Assembly (NCBI RefSeq): GCF_017873555.1
Contig: NZ_JAGGKE010000020.1
Span: 1-37,238 of the forward strand
Reading direction: 5' to 3'
Length of the DNA stretch: 37,238 bases
Origin: Halorubrum trapanicum
GTDB lineage: Archaea > Halobacteriota > Halobacteria > Halobacteriales > Haloferacaceae
In this document: one piece after another, positions 1 to 5,495 of the stretch
Layout: the number at the start of each line of letters is the position of its first letter
How positions within the stretch are numbered: position 1 is the first letter of the stretch
Position numbers and translations under genes: made by a program
The notes under the pieces: model-generated
Told to the model about the DNA's origin: nothing
The model's input: the letters and a program-made list of their open reading frames with translations, nothing else
Databases searched by the model: none

Positions 1-97
1 GGCGGCGCTTTGCGCCTTTCTTGTTAAAACCGATTTGGGGGGGGGGCGTGCCCCCTAGTGCCCGCTGACGGCGCCGGCGTGGAGCCGGGGCGAGGGT
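1..97. other. Window edge: triloop hairpin and G-run
   Basis: No gene is visible here. Positions 4-16 form a short perfect hairpin (GGCGC, loop TTT, GCGCC) of the same three-base-loop type as the hairpins inside the dispersed elements. A run of ten G at about 38-47 is followed by CGTG and a C-run and could also fold. The stretch probably belongs to the 3' side of the element that continues at 98, but no conserved block is present to prove it. Confidence 0.5.
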
Positions 98-374
98 GTC
101 GCGGCCGCTTTTAAGCGGCCGCGACGAGGCTGGGGAGGTACGAGGTGCGGTCGCGGTGCGGTCGGGTGGGACTCAAAGGGGCAGTCACCGGCGGCGAAGC
201 CGCCGGTTGCCCGTGGCGCGTAGCGCCACGCTGCCGCGAGGGCGGCGAAGGTGACGCAAGCACCGCAGGGAGCGAGTGAAACGAGCGAGCGAGGAGCGCA
301 GCGAGCGTGCGCCGCCCTCGCGGCTGGGGCTTTGGCGGTGGTTGCCGTCGATCCGGTGACAGCGATTTATAAAT
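98..374 (-). repeat. Dispersed structured element, copy A
   Basis: Read on the minus strand, a palindromic TATA box (365-374) is followed about 25-30 nt later by the conserved segment CCACCGCCAAAGCCCCAG (324-341). The large stem pairs 233-247 with 310-324 (15 bp, perfect). Between that stem and the conserved TGCCCCTTTGA block sit two extra perfect hairpins with three-base loops, 187-207 (loop GAA) and 213-229 (loop GTA). The conserved CCTCCCCAGCCTCGTCG block follows (about 121-138). A 13-bp hairpin at 98-125 occupies the position of the last covarying stem of other copies. A second TATA-like box lies at 415-424, just after the stop of the upstream gene, and may be a decayed duplicate promoter. 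Function is unknown; the paired structure is directly visible. Confidence 0.8.
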
Positions 375-429
375 AGACATCCAGAACTTCAGCAGCGGCA
401 ACTACACAGAGTCGTATTTATAAGTAGTA

Positions 430-1089
430 TCAGTCCAGCGCGGCGAGCGCCTCGGCCGCCTCGCGGGCCGCTTCGAGGTGGTCGCTGGCGCGGCGCGGGT
501 CGTCCGTCTCCTCGGCGGCGCGGGCGAACCGCGTCAGCGTGCGCGTCAGCGACGCGCGGGCGGCCCCGAGACCCTCGGCGTCGTCGACCGAATCCGAGGG
601 CGCGGGTCGCTGGGTCTCGGAACGCTGCGGGGGTTCGGATTGCCGGGAAGGCCCAGTTGACGGCGGAGCCGACCCCGCCTCGGCGGGTTCGTTCGCGACG
701 GAATCGACCGCCTCCACGTTCGGATCCGGCCGAGACGTACCAACACCTTCGGCCGGCGTCGCCGCGCCGGGGTCGACCGAGTCGGTATCGGCGGCCGCTC
801 TGTTTTCCGCGGCCGCGTTTGCGTCGCCCGAACTCTCGGCCGCGCCAGCCGCCGGAGCCTCGCCCTCGCCCGCCGCGCCGCCGGCCTCGTTCCCGCAGGT
901 GGGACAGAACTCGCGGCCGTCGTGGCGGAAGACCGGGTCACCGCAGTTGTCGCAGTGGCGGTTCGTCATCGTGGCGCCCTTCAGGAGGAGTTCGGACATC
1001 CGCTGGGTGTGCTCGCGCTTCTTTTCGTCCTCCGCGAACTTCTCGCGGAGCTTCTCGCGTTCCGCCTCCTTGTCGAACTCGTCGCTCAT
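430..1089 (-). CDS. SSSCA1/p27-type zinc-ribbon protein
   Basis: A 219-residue acidic protein. Residues 1-40 form a charged, probably helical segment rich in Glu and Lys. It is followed by a zinc ribbon with C46-x2-C49 and C62-x2-C65, the arrangement of the Sjogren's syndrome/scleroderma autoantigen 1 (p27) family common in haloarchaea. Residues about 70-185 are Ala/Pro/Ser/Glu-rich and look disordered; the last about 35 residues are again helical. I chose the ATG at 1089 (MSDEFDKEAE) over an in-frame ATG 27 nt upstream because family members begin with this charged helix. The biochemical role is not established; nucleic-acid or protein binding through the ribbon is only an inference. The stop lies 6 nt from a TATA-like box belonging to the repeat element downstream. 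Confidence 0.85.
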   Translation of the reverse strand: MSDEFDKEAEREKLREKFAEDEKKREHTQRMSELLLKGATMTNRHCDNCGDPVFRHDGREFCPTCGNEAGGAAGEGEAPAAGAAESSGDANAAAENRAAADTDSVDPGAATPAEGVGTSRPDPNVEAVDSVANEPAEAGSAPPSTGPSRQSEPPQRSETQRPAPSDSVDDAEGLGAARASLTRTLTRFARAAEETDDPRRASDHLEAAREAAEALAALD

Positions 1090-1192
1090 GGGCGGACGAA
1101 CGTGGTTCGCGGGCAAAAGTTCGGCGGGCTTGGGACGGGAGAACTTGGAACGGGACGCTGCGAGCGCGACCGACGCTCTCGGACCGGAGTGA

Positions 1193-1615
1193 CTACTCCT
1201 CTGTCACCGTGCGGTCGTCCGGGTCGAGCTCGCCGCGGTGGATCTTCGAGCCGTCCTGCGCGACCTGTCGTCCCAGCACCGCGCACTTCACGCGCATCGG
1301 AGAGATGTCGACGCCGAGCATCTCGGTGATGTCGTCGGTGTCGAGCGCGTCGAGTTCGTCGACGGTCATCCCGTGGAGCCGCTCCGAGAGCATGCTCGCG
1401 GAGGCCATCGAGATGGCGCAGCCGTCGCCGGTGAACCGCATCGCCTCGATCTCCTCTTCGGCGTCGTCGAGTTTGACGTCTATCTGAATCGTGTCGCCGC
1501 AGGAGGGGTTCTCGCCGACGTGCGTGAAGTCCGGATCCTCGAGTTCCCCGTAGTTACGCGGGTTCTTGTAGTGGTCGAGGATCTGCTGCCGGTACATGTC
1601 CGAGCCCAGTCCCAT
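1193..1615 (-). CDS. sufU: SufU/IscU-type Fe-S cluster scaffold
   Basis: A 140-residue cytosolic scaffold on which [Fe-S] clusters are built with sulphur from a cysteine desulphurase. The three cluster or zinc cysteines and the conserved Asp are present: PSCGD (C39, D41), GDGCAIS (C66) and VKCAVL (C111). The N-terminus (YRQQILDHYKNPRN) is diagnostic. The residue before the third cysteine is Lys, as in SufU-like proteins rather than the His of classical IscU. The 45-residue spacing between the second and third Cys is short for Bacillus-type SufU and closer to IscU, so the protein is of mixed character. The start is the ATG at 1615; a longer frame upstream lies inside a repeat and is not convincing. 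A TATA-like box at about 1668-1678 would give a leader of roughly 30 nt. No desulphurase gene is adjacent. Confidence 0.92.
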   Translation of the reverse strand: MGLGSDMYRQQILDHYKNPRNYGELEDPDFTHVGENPSCGDTIQIDVKLDDAEEEIEAMRFTGDGCAISMASASMLSERLHGMTVDELDALDTDDITEMLGVDISPMRVKCAVLGRQVAQDGSKIHRGELDPDDRTVTEE

Positions 1616-1665
1616 ACTACCTGTGAGTACGCCGGTCCGGCTCAAAAGGGTTCCGTCGAGCGCGA

Positions 1666-1679
1666 CCATATATAAACGA
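1666..1679 (-). promoter_or_regulatory. TATA box upstream of sufU
   Basis: On the minus strand the segment reads CGTTTATATATGG, a good archaeal TATA box. It is centred about 58 nt upstream of the sufU ATG, so the transcript would have a leader of about 30 nt. The 3' end of repeat copy B begins only about 10 nt further upstream. Confidence 0.5.
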
Positions 1680-1688
1680 GAACGGCAC

Positions 1689-1845
1689 GTGCGGTGGCGC
1701 GCCGGCGAGCGCCCGAAGGGCGCGAGCCGACCGCGAGGGAGGCGGCGGTCCGGCGCGGCTCCGCCCGCGCCGGGCCGTCCGCCGAGGCTGGGGAGGTGTG
1801 AGGTGCGGGGCGGGAATCGACTGGGGCTTCGGTGGTGCTTGCGTC
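1689..1845 (-). repeat. Dispersed element, copy B (internal deletion)
   Basis: The copy has the terminal GTGCGGTGGCGCG block (from 1689), a GCGCCC-GAA-GGGCGC hairpin, a long GC-rich hairpin (about 1741-1786) and the conserved GAGGCTGGGGAGGTGTGAGG core. It then jumps from GGGAAT directly to CGACTGGGGCTTCGG, so the whole large stem-loop found in copies A, C, D and E is missing. It lies between the stop of the thioredoxin-like gene and the sufU promoter. Its own TATA box is not clear. Confidence 0.75.
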
Positions 1846-1893
1846 GATACTCCGGGTTCTTACGGCGAGTTCGGAGCGAGGTATCGCCCTCGA

Positions 1894-2289
1894 TCAGGCC
1901 GCGTGTTCGTCGACCCACGCCGCGAGGTCCTCGCCCGGAATGAACCCCTCGGCGCGCCGCGCAACCGGCTCGCCGTCGACGAACAGGACGAACAGCGGGA
2001 CGCTCCGCACGTCGAACCGCTCGATCAGGGGCGGGTCGTCGCGCGGGTTCACCGTGCCGACCGCGAGGTCCGCCTCGACGCCGCGGGCCACGTTCCCGAT
2101 TACCGGCTCCATGCTCGCGCAGATGCCGCAGCCGTCGGTGTAGAACTCCACGAGCGCGACGGCCGCGTCCGCGACGAACTCGTCGAGGGCGTCCGCGTCC
2201 GCCAGCGAAACCGGCCGATCGGCGCCCGACAGCCCCTTAGCGGGCGCCTCGGAGCCTCCGGAATCGGTCGGCACAGTATTGGATCCCAT
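1894..2289 (-). CDS. Thioredoxin-like protein (CGIC)
   Basis: A protein of about 131 residues with a thioredoxin fold. The active-site motif is CGIC in TDGCGICASMEP, following a typical VALVEFYTD strand, and the cis-Pro loop is visible as RSVPLFVLF. No signal peptide or membrane segment is seen, so it should act in the cytoplasm as a thiol-disulphide reductant. The N-terminal 25 residues are Ser/Gly/Asp-rich and probably disordered. Two start codons are possible, ATG 2295 and ATG 2289. I prefer 2289 because a TATA-like TTATCC on the minus strand at about 2312-2318 is about 26 nt upstream, the spacing seen at other leaderless genes here. It lies beside the ba3 oxidase operon, but a role in oxidase assembly is only suggested by position. 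Confidence 0.88.
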   Translation of the reverse strand: MGSNTVPTDSGGSEAPAKGLSGADRPVSLADADALDEFVADAAVALVEFYTDGCGICASMEPVIGNVARGVEADLAVGTVNPRDDPPLIERFDVRSVPLFVLFVDGEPVARRAEGFIPGEDLAAWVDEHAA

Positions 2290-2370
2290 ACGCATTATTG
2301 GGCGCGAGCGGGGATAACTCCTTCCGTCGGCGAGGTCGGTTGGTGGGAGATGGGAACGGAGCGAGACGAA

Positions 2371-2384
2371 CCCGACCGGTCGGG
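2371..2384. terminator. Palindrome after the cba operon
   Basis: CCCGACCGGTCGGG is a perfect 14-bp palindrome a few bases downstream of the cbaC stop and before the thioredoxin-like gene. It could act as a transcription boundary. No T-run follows it, so the call is weak. Confidence 0.3.
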
Positions 2385-2394
2385 GTCCGTGTCC

Positions 2395-2610
2395 CTACGC
2401 GGGGTCGTCGCCGTCCGGCTCGGTGCGCCACCCGCCCTTCAGCGTGACGTACCAGACCGAGGCGCCAGCGAGGACGAAGACGGTAGCCATGTACGGGATG
2501 ATCGGCAGTTCGATCCCGACGAAGTCGAGCACCGTCCGGAACTCGTAGACGATCACGCCGAATATCGCGAGCATCACGAGCAGTCCGCCGCGAGAGATGT
2601 CGACACTCAC
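2395..2610 (-). CDS. cbaC: Small membrane subunit of ba3 oxidase (CbaC-like)
   Basis: A 71-residue protein with two predicted membrane helices (about residues 8-27 and 35-55) and a charged C-terminal tail ending in GDDPA. It begins with a GTG at 2610 that overlaps the cbaA stop in a GTGA tetranucleotide (2607-2610), which fixes the start and implies translational coupling. As I recall, the ba3 oxidase operon of Natronomonas pharaonis has the order cbaD-cbaB-cbaA-cbaC; size and position match cbaC. The function of this subunit is not known in detail. It could equally be named a cox-cluster protein of unknown function. Confidence 0.8.
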   Translation of the reverse strand: MSVDISRGGLLVMLAIFGVIVYEFRTVLDFVGIELPIIPYMATVFVLAGASVWYVTLKGGWRTEPDGDDPA

Positions 2611-4400
2611 CGAATCACCTCGGCGAGCGAGACCGACGCGTCGCCGACCGCGCCGAGCAGCGTCGCCGCGGCGTTCGCGAGCGCGTCGAGAAGCGGCGCG
2701 AGCCACACCGGATACGTGCCGACGCCGGGACCGAGCAGGCCGCCGCGGTTGATGATCGCCGCCAGCGGGAGGGCGTACGCGAGGACGACGAGCGTCACCG
2801 CGATGCCGACCCACAGGCGGAGGTTATCGAGCACGCGCGGCGCGTCGTCGGGACCGGACAGCGCCGGCGGCAGCGTCTCGGCGAGCCCCGAGACCTTCGG
2901 GTTCCCCATCGTGAGGACGAGGTTTCCAATGAACAGGACCGTCGAGACGAAAAGCAGCGTCCCGCCGATCGCGATCTGGACGTTCAGCTCCTCGAACCCG
3001 CCGAACATCGCCGGGTAGTCGAAACTGGAGTACTCCGGCTCCGCGGTCCGCCGCGGGACGCCCAGGATCCCCTGCGCGTGCATCGCGTTCGACATCAGCG
3101 CCATGCCGATGAACCAGACCACGACCTGGACCAGCCCGACCGCCCGGCTGTAGATCGGCTTGTTAGTGATCTGCGGCCAGAGCCAGTAGGTTGCGGCCAT
3201 GAACGTGAGCGCCACCGCGGTCCCCACGGTGAGGTGGAAGTGACCCGGCACCCAGATCGTGTTGTGGATCATGTAGTTGATGTTCATGCCGGCGTTCACC
3301 ATCCCGGAGAAGCCGCCGGCGGCGAACATCAGTCCCGCGAGCATCATCCCGGTGAACGCGGGGTCCCGCCACGGGAGGTCGGTGAGCCAACCGAGGAGAC
3401 CGCTCCCGCCGCGCTGGCGGGCGCCGTACTCCACGCTCGCGACGACGGTGAACGCGGTGAGCAGGCTCGGCAGCAGCAGGAAGAACGTGTTCGTCATCGA
3501 GATGAACTTGAACCCCTCCGCGATCCCCGGGTCGAGGTACTGGTGGTGGATCCCGACCGGAGTCGACAGGAGGAGGAACAGGACGAACACGACGCGCGCG
3601 AGCGGGTCGCTGAACAGCCGCCCGCCGGCCAGCTTCGGCAGCACGGTGTACCACAGCAGGTACGCCGGCATCAGCCAGAAGTAGACGACGGGGTGGCCGA
3701 AGAACCAGAACAGCGTCCGGGTCAGCGTCGGGTTCACCTGCTCGATCAGGCCGAGCGACCACGGCAGCAGGAAGATCAGCACCGACGCCGCCACGGCCGA
3801 GGAGGCGATGTACCACATCGCCATCGTCGTCAGCACCATGAACGTCTGGAGCGGGATCCGCTCGTCGGGGTTCTCGCGCTTCCACGCGAGCCACGCCCGG
3901 AAGTAGTCGGCCCCGGCGATCCACGACCCGACGATGAACACCGCGAGACCCGCGTAGAACAGCGGATGCGCCTGGAGCGGGGCGTAGAAGGTGAAGAGGA
4001 CGTCGGCGCTCATGTCGAGCGCGTCGGTGAAGCCGGCGAGGATCGAGATCCCCGTCATCGTCATCCCGGCGGCCATGAGTCCGTACCACGTCCACGTGAT
4101 CCGGACGTCGACCAGCGGTCGGTCAAGGCTCCGCACGACCGCCCACGTAAACAGCCCGACGAGGAAGAACGTCGTGAAGCTAATCGCGAGGAACACCCCG
4201 TGCGCGGTGAGCGAGGTGTAGTAGTCGGAGGAGGCGATGACCCCCCGGAAGACGCCGGTCCGGTGGAGCGTCTGGATGATGCCGAACACCGCGCCGAGCG
4301 TGAGCGCGAGGAACGAACCGAGCAGCGCCGCCCGGACCACCCGCGCCTCTTCCGGGAACTTGTCGGCGAACGTCCGATCGCTCTCGATCGCTTCGCTCAC
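2607..4400 (-). CDS. cbaA: ba3-type cytochrome c oxidase subunit I
   Basis: A 597-residue haem-copper oxidase catalytic subunit with about 13 membrane helices. It reduces O2 to water at a haem-CuB centre and pumps protons across the cytoplasmic membrane. Visible ligands: H67 in LTAHGVF and H389 for the low-spin haem; H387 for the high-spin haem (both in VPGHFHLTVG); and for CuB H236, cross-linked to Y240 in GHPVVYF, with H285 and H286 in GIHHQYLDPG. The HPVVYF-WLMPAY form and the short CuA partner place it in the B (ba3) class rather than the A class. The ATG at 4400 overlaps the cbaB stop by 4 nt and the stop overlaps cbaC by 4 nt. The Cu-ATPase and haem synthase genes nearby probably supply its cofactors. 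Confidence 0.95.
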   Translation of the reverse strand: MSEAIESDRTFADKFPEEARVVRAALLGSFLALTLGAVFGIIQTLHRTGVFRGVIASSDYYTSLTAHGVFLAISFTTFFLVGLFTWAVVRSLDRPLVDVRITWTWYGLMAAGMTMTGISILAGFTDALDMSADVLFTFYAPLQAHPLFYAGLAVFIVGSWIAGADYFRAWLAWKRENPDERIPLQTFMVLTTMAMWYIASSAVAASVLIFLLPWSLGLIEQVNPTLTRTLFWFFGHPVVYFWLMPAYLLWYTVLPKLAGGRLFSDPLARVVFVLFLLLSTPVGIHHQYLDPGIAEGFKFISMTNTFFLLLPSLLTAFTVVASVEYGARQRGGSGLLGWLTDLPWRDPAFTGMMLAGLMFAAGGFSGMVNAGMNINYMIHNTIWVPGHFHLTVGTAVALTFMAATYWLWPQITNKPIYSRAVGLVQVVVWFIGMALMSNAMHAQGILGVPRRTAEPEYSSFDYPAMFGGFEELNVQIAIGGTLLFVSTVLFIGNLVLTMGNPKVSGLAETLPPALSGPDDAPRVLDNLRLWVGIAVTLVVLAYALPLAAIINRGGLLGPGVGTYPVWLAPLLDALANAAATLLGAVGDASVSLAEVIR

Positions 4401-4912
4401 GCGCCGTCACCTCCGCTCGTCCGCTCGTCGAAGTCGGACTGACTCACGACCTCCAGGTTCCCCTGCATCACGTGGTGGCCCGCGCCGCAGTACTCGTTAC
4501 AGACGATCCCGTACTCGGCCGGACCGTCGGTCTCGACGGTTATCTCGGAGACCTCCCCGGGGATCACCATCGTGTTCAGGTTCGTGCCGGCCACCTCGAA
4601 CCCGTGTGTCACGTCCGCGGAGGTGACGTAGAACGTCACGGTGCTGTTCGCCGGCACGACGATGGGAGTGGGCTGGAACCCGTACTGCCGAGCGACGACG
4701 TACGCCTCGTACTCGTTCTCACCGACCTGTTCGACGCGGGGTTCCGAGAACCGGTCGGTCTCGTCGAGCGCGCCGGGGTCGATCGTCTGTTCGGTGTCGC
4801 TCACCATCGCGACGCCGGGCCCGACGGCGCCGTACGTGACCGAGCCGAGCAGGAACAGTATCAGCAGCACCGACGCCGCCAGCCAGATCTTCTCGTAGGC
4901 GTGAATGTGCAT
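4397..4912 (-). CDS. cbaB: ba3-type cytochrome c oxidase subunit II (CuA)
   Basis: A 171-residue subunit with one N-terminal membrane helix (about residues 8-30) and an extracellular cupredoxin domain that accepts electrons from a blue copper protein or cytochrome. All binuclear CuA ligands are visible: H103 in DVTHGFEV, then C138, E140 (backbone ligand), C142, H146 and M149 in CNEYCGAGHHVM, with the spacing 4-4-3 of the Thermus ba3 enzyme. The single transmembrane helix and short length fit the B family. ATG 4912 lies 7 nt after the cbaD stop, and the gene overlaps cbaA by ATGA. No halocyanin gene is in the window. Confidence 0.95.
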   Translation of the reverse strand: MHIHAYEKIWLAASVLLILFLLGSVTYGAVGPGVAMVSDTEQTIDPGALDETDRFSEPRVEQVGENEYEAYVVARQYGFQPTPIVVPANSTVTFYVTSADVTHGFEVAGTNLNTMVIPGEVSEITVETDGPAEYGIVCNEYCGAGHHVMQGNLEVVSQSDFDERTSGGDGA

Positions 4913-4919
4913 ACCGTGA

Positions 4920-5096
4920 TCACCCCACGACGACCAGATCCCGGCCGAGGAACTCGATGTAGTAGATGTACACCCACGAGAGCACCAGGATCGCGAAGTA
5001 GATCCCGATGAGCGTGAGCGTGCCGATCGGATCGAACTCCTCGGTGTCGGCGCTCACGTCGTCTGCGGGAGCGTGTCCTGTCTCGTTTTGACCCAT
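4920..5096 (-). CDS. cbaD: Small membrane subunit of ba3 oxidase (CbaD-like)
   Basis: A 58-residue protein: MGQNETGHAP start, an acidic N-terminal segment of about 23 residues, one hydrophobic helix (about residues 26-46, TLTLIGIYFAILVLSWVYIY) and a short tail ending LVVVG. This resembles the single-helix subunit IIa of ba3 oxidases and sits first in the cbaDBAC order. The ATG at 5096 is set by a minus-strand TATA box (CTTATATGG, about 5121-5129) centred about 29 nt upstream, so the operon mRNA is probably leaderless. It is followed by cbaB after 7 nt. Confidence 0.85.
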   Translation of the reverse strand: MGQNETGHAPADDVSADTEEFDPIGTLTLIGIYFAILVLSWVYIYYIEFLGRDLVVVG

Positions 5097-5118
5097 AGAC
5101 CGCGGTTATCGACAATGA

Positions 5119-5131
5119 ACCATATAAGGTG
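5119..5131 (-). promoter_or_regulatory. TATA box of the cbaDBAC operon
   Basis: The minus strand reads CCTTATATGG here, centred about 29 nt upstream of the cbaD ATG. This is the expected position for a leaderless archaeal transcript. It is one half of a compact divergent promoter shared with the cbaE-like gene. Confidence 0.65.
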
Positions 5132-5133
5132 TA

Positions 5134-5160
5134 CCCGTTTTCGAACCTTGAAAACACGGG
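5134..5160. promoter_or_regulatory. Inverted repeat between divergent oxidase promoters
   Basis: GTTTTC (5137-5142) and GAAAAC (5150-5155) form a perfect inverted repeat around a 7-nt centre, extended by CCC (5134-5136) and GGG (5158-5160) with a 2-nt offset. It lies exactly between the two TATA boxes, so one bound regulator could control both the cbaDBAC operon and the cbaE/ATPase side. The regulator is unknown. Confidence 0.5.
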
Positions 5161-5173
5161 CATTATATATTTT
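5161..5173 (+). promoter_or_regulatory. TATA box of the cbaE-like gene
   Basis: CATTATATATTTT is a strong archaeal TATA element centred about 28 nt upstream of the ATG at 5195, consistent with a leaderless mRNA. No equally good box precedes the ATPase gene, so this promoter may drive both. Confidence 0.7.
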
Positions 5174-5194
5174 CGGGGGAACATTTTCTCCGGT

Positions 5195-5395
5195 ATGGAC
5201 TTCTCGATCCAACAGGCCGTCCTCCTGATCCTGGGCGGGCTCGTTCCGGCGGCGGTGTTCATCGCGGACCGAGCGGAGCTGTTCGTCGCGATCACGCTGG
5301 TGAACGTGCTGCTCATCTGGGCGAGCCTCCGGATCGCGACCGGCGGGAGCTTCCCGGGCGTCGGCGGCGACGCGACCGACCCGGAACGAGCGTAA
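5195..5395 (+). CDS. cbaE: Small membrane protein, CbaE-like oxidase subunit
   Basis: A 66-residue protein with two hydrophobic helices (about residues 6-24 and 28-47) and a short Gly/Asp-rich tail. Haloarchaeal genomes carry a small protein in this position, divergent from cbaD, that is annotated as a ba3 oxidase subunit CbaE. I assign it on size, membrane topology and position rather than on a diagnostic motif. ATG 5195 is chosen over an upstream frame because it lies 28 nt from a strong TATA box. The 100-nt gap to the ATPase gene contains no clear promoter. Confidence 0.7.
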   Translation: MDFSIQQAVLLILGGLVPAAVFIADRAELFVAITLVNVLLIWASLRIATGGSFPGVGGDATDPERA

Positions 5396-5495
5396 CCGAC
5401 CGAAACGAACGATCGAAATCGCCGGGCCGAAGTCGCGGGTCGTCGCCGGACGGACCGCGCAGAACGCCCCTGCGAAACGCCGGAAACAAGCACGT

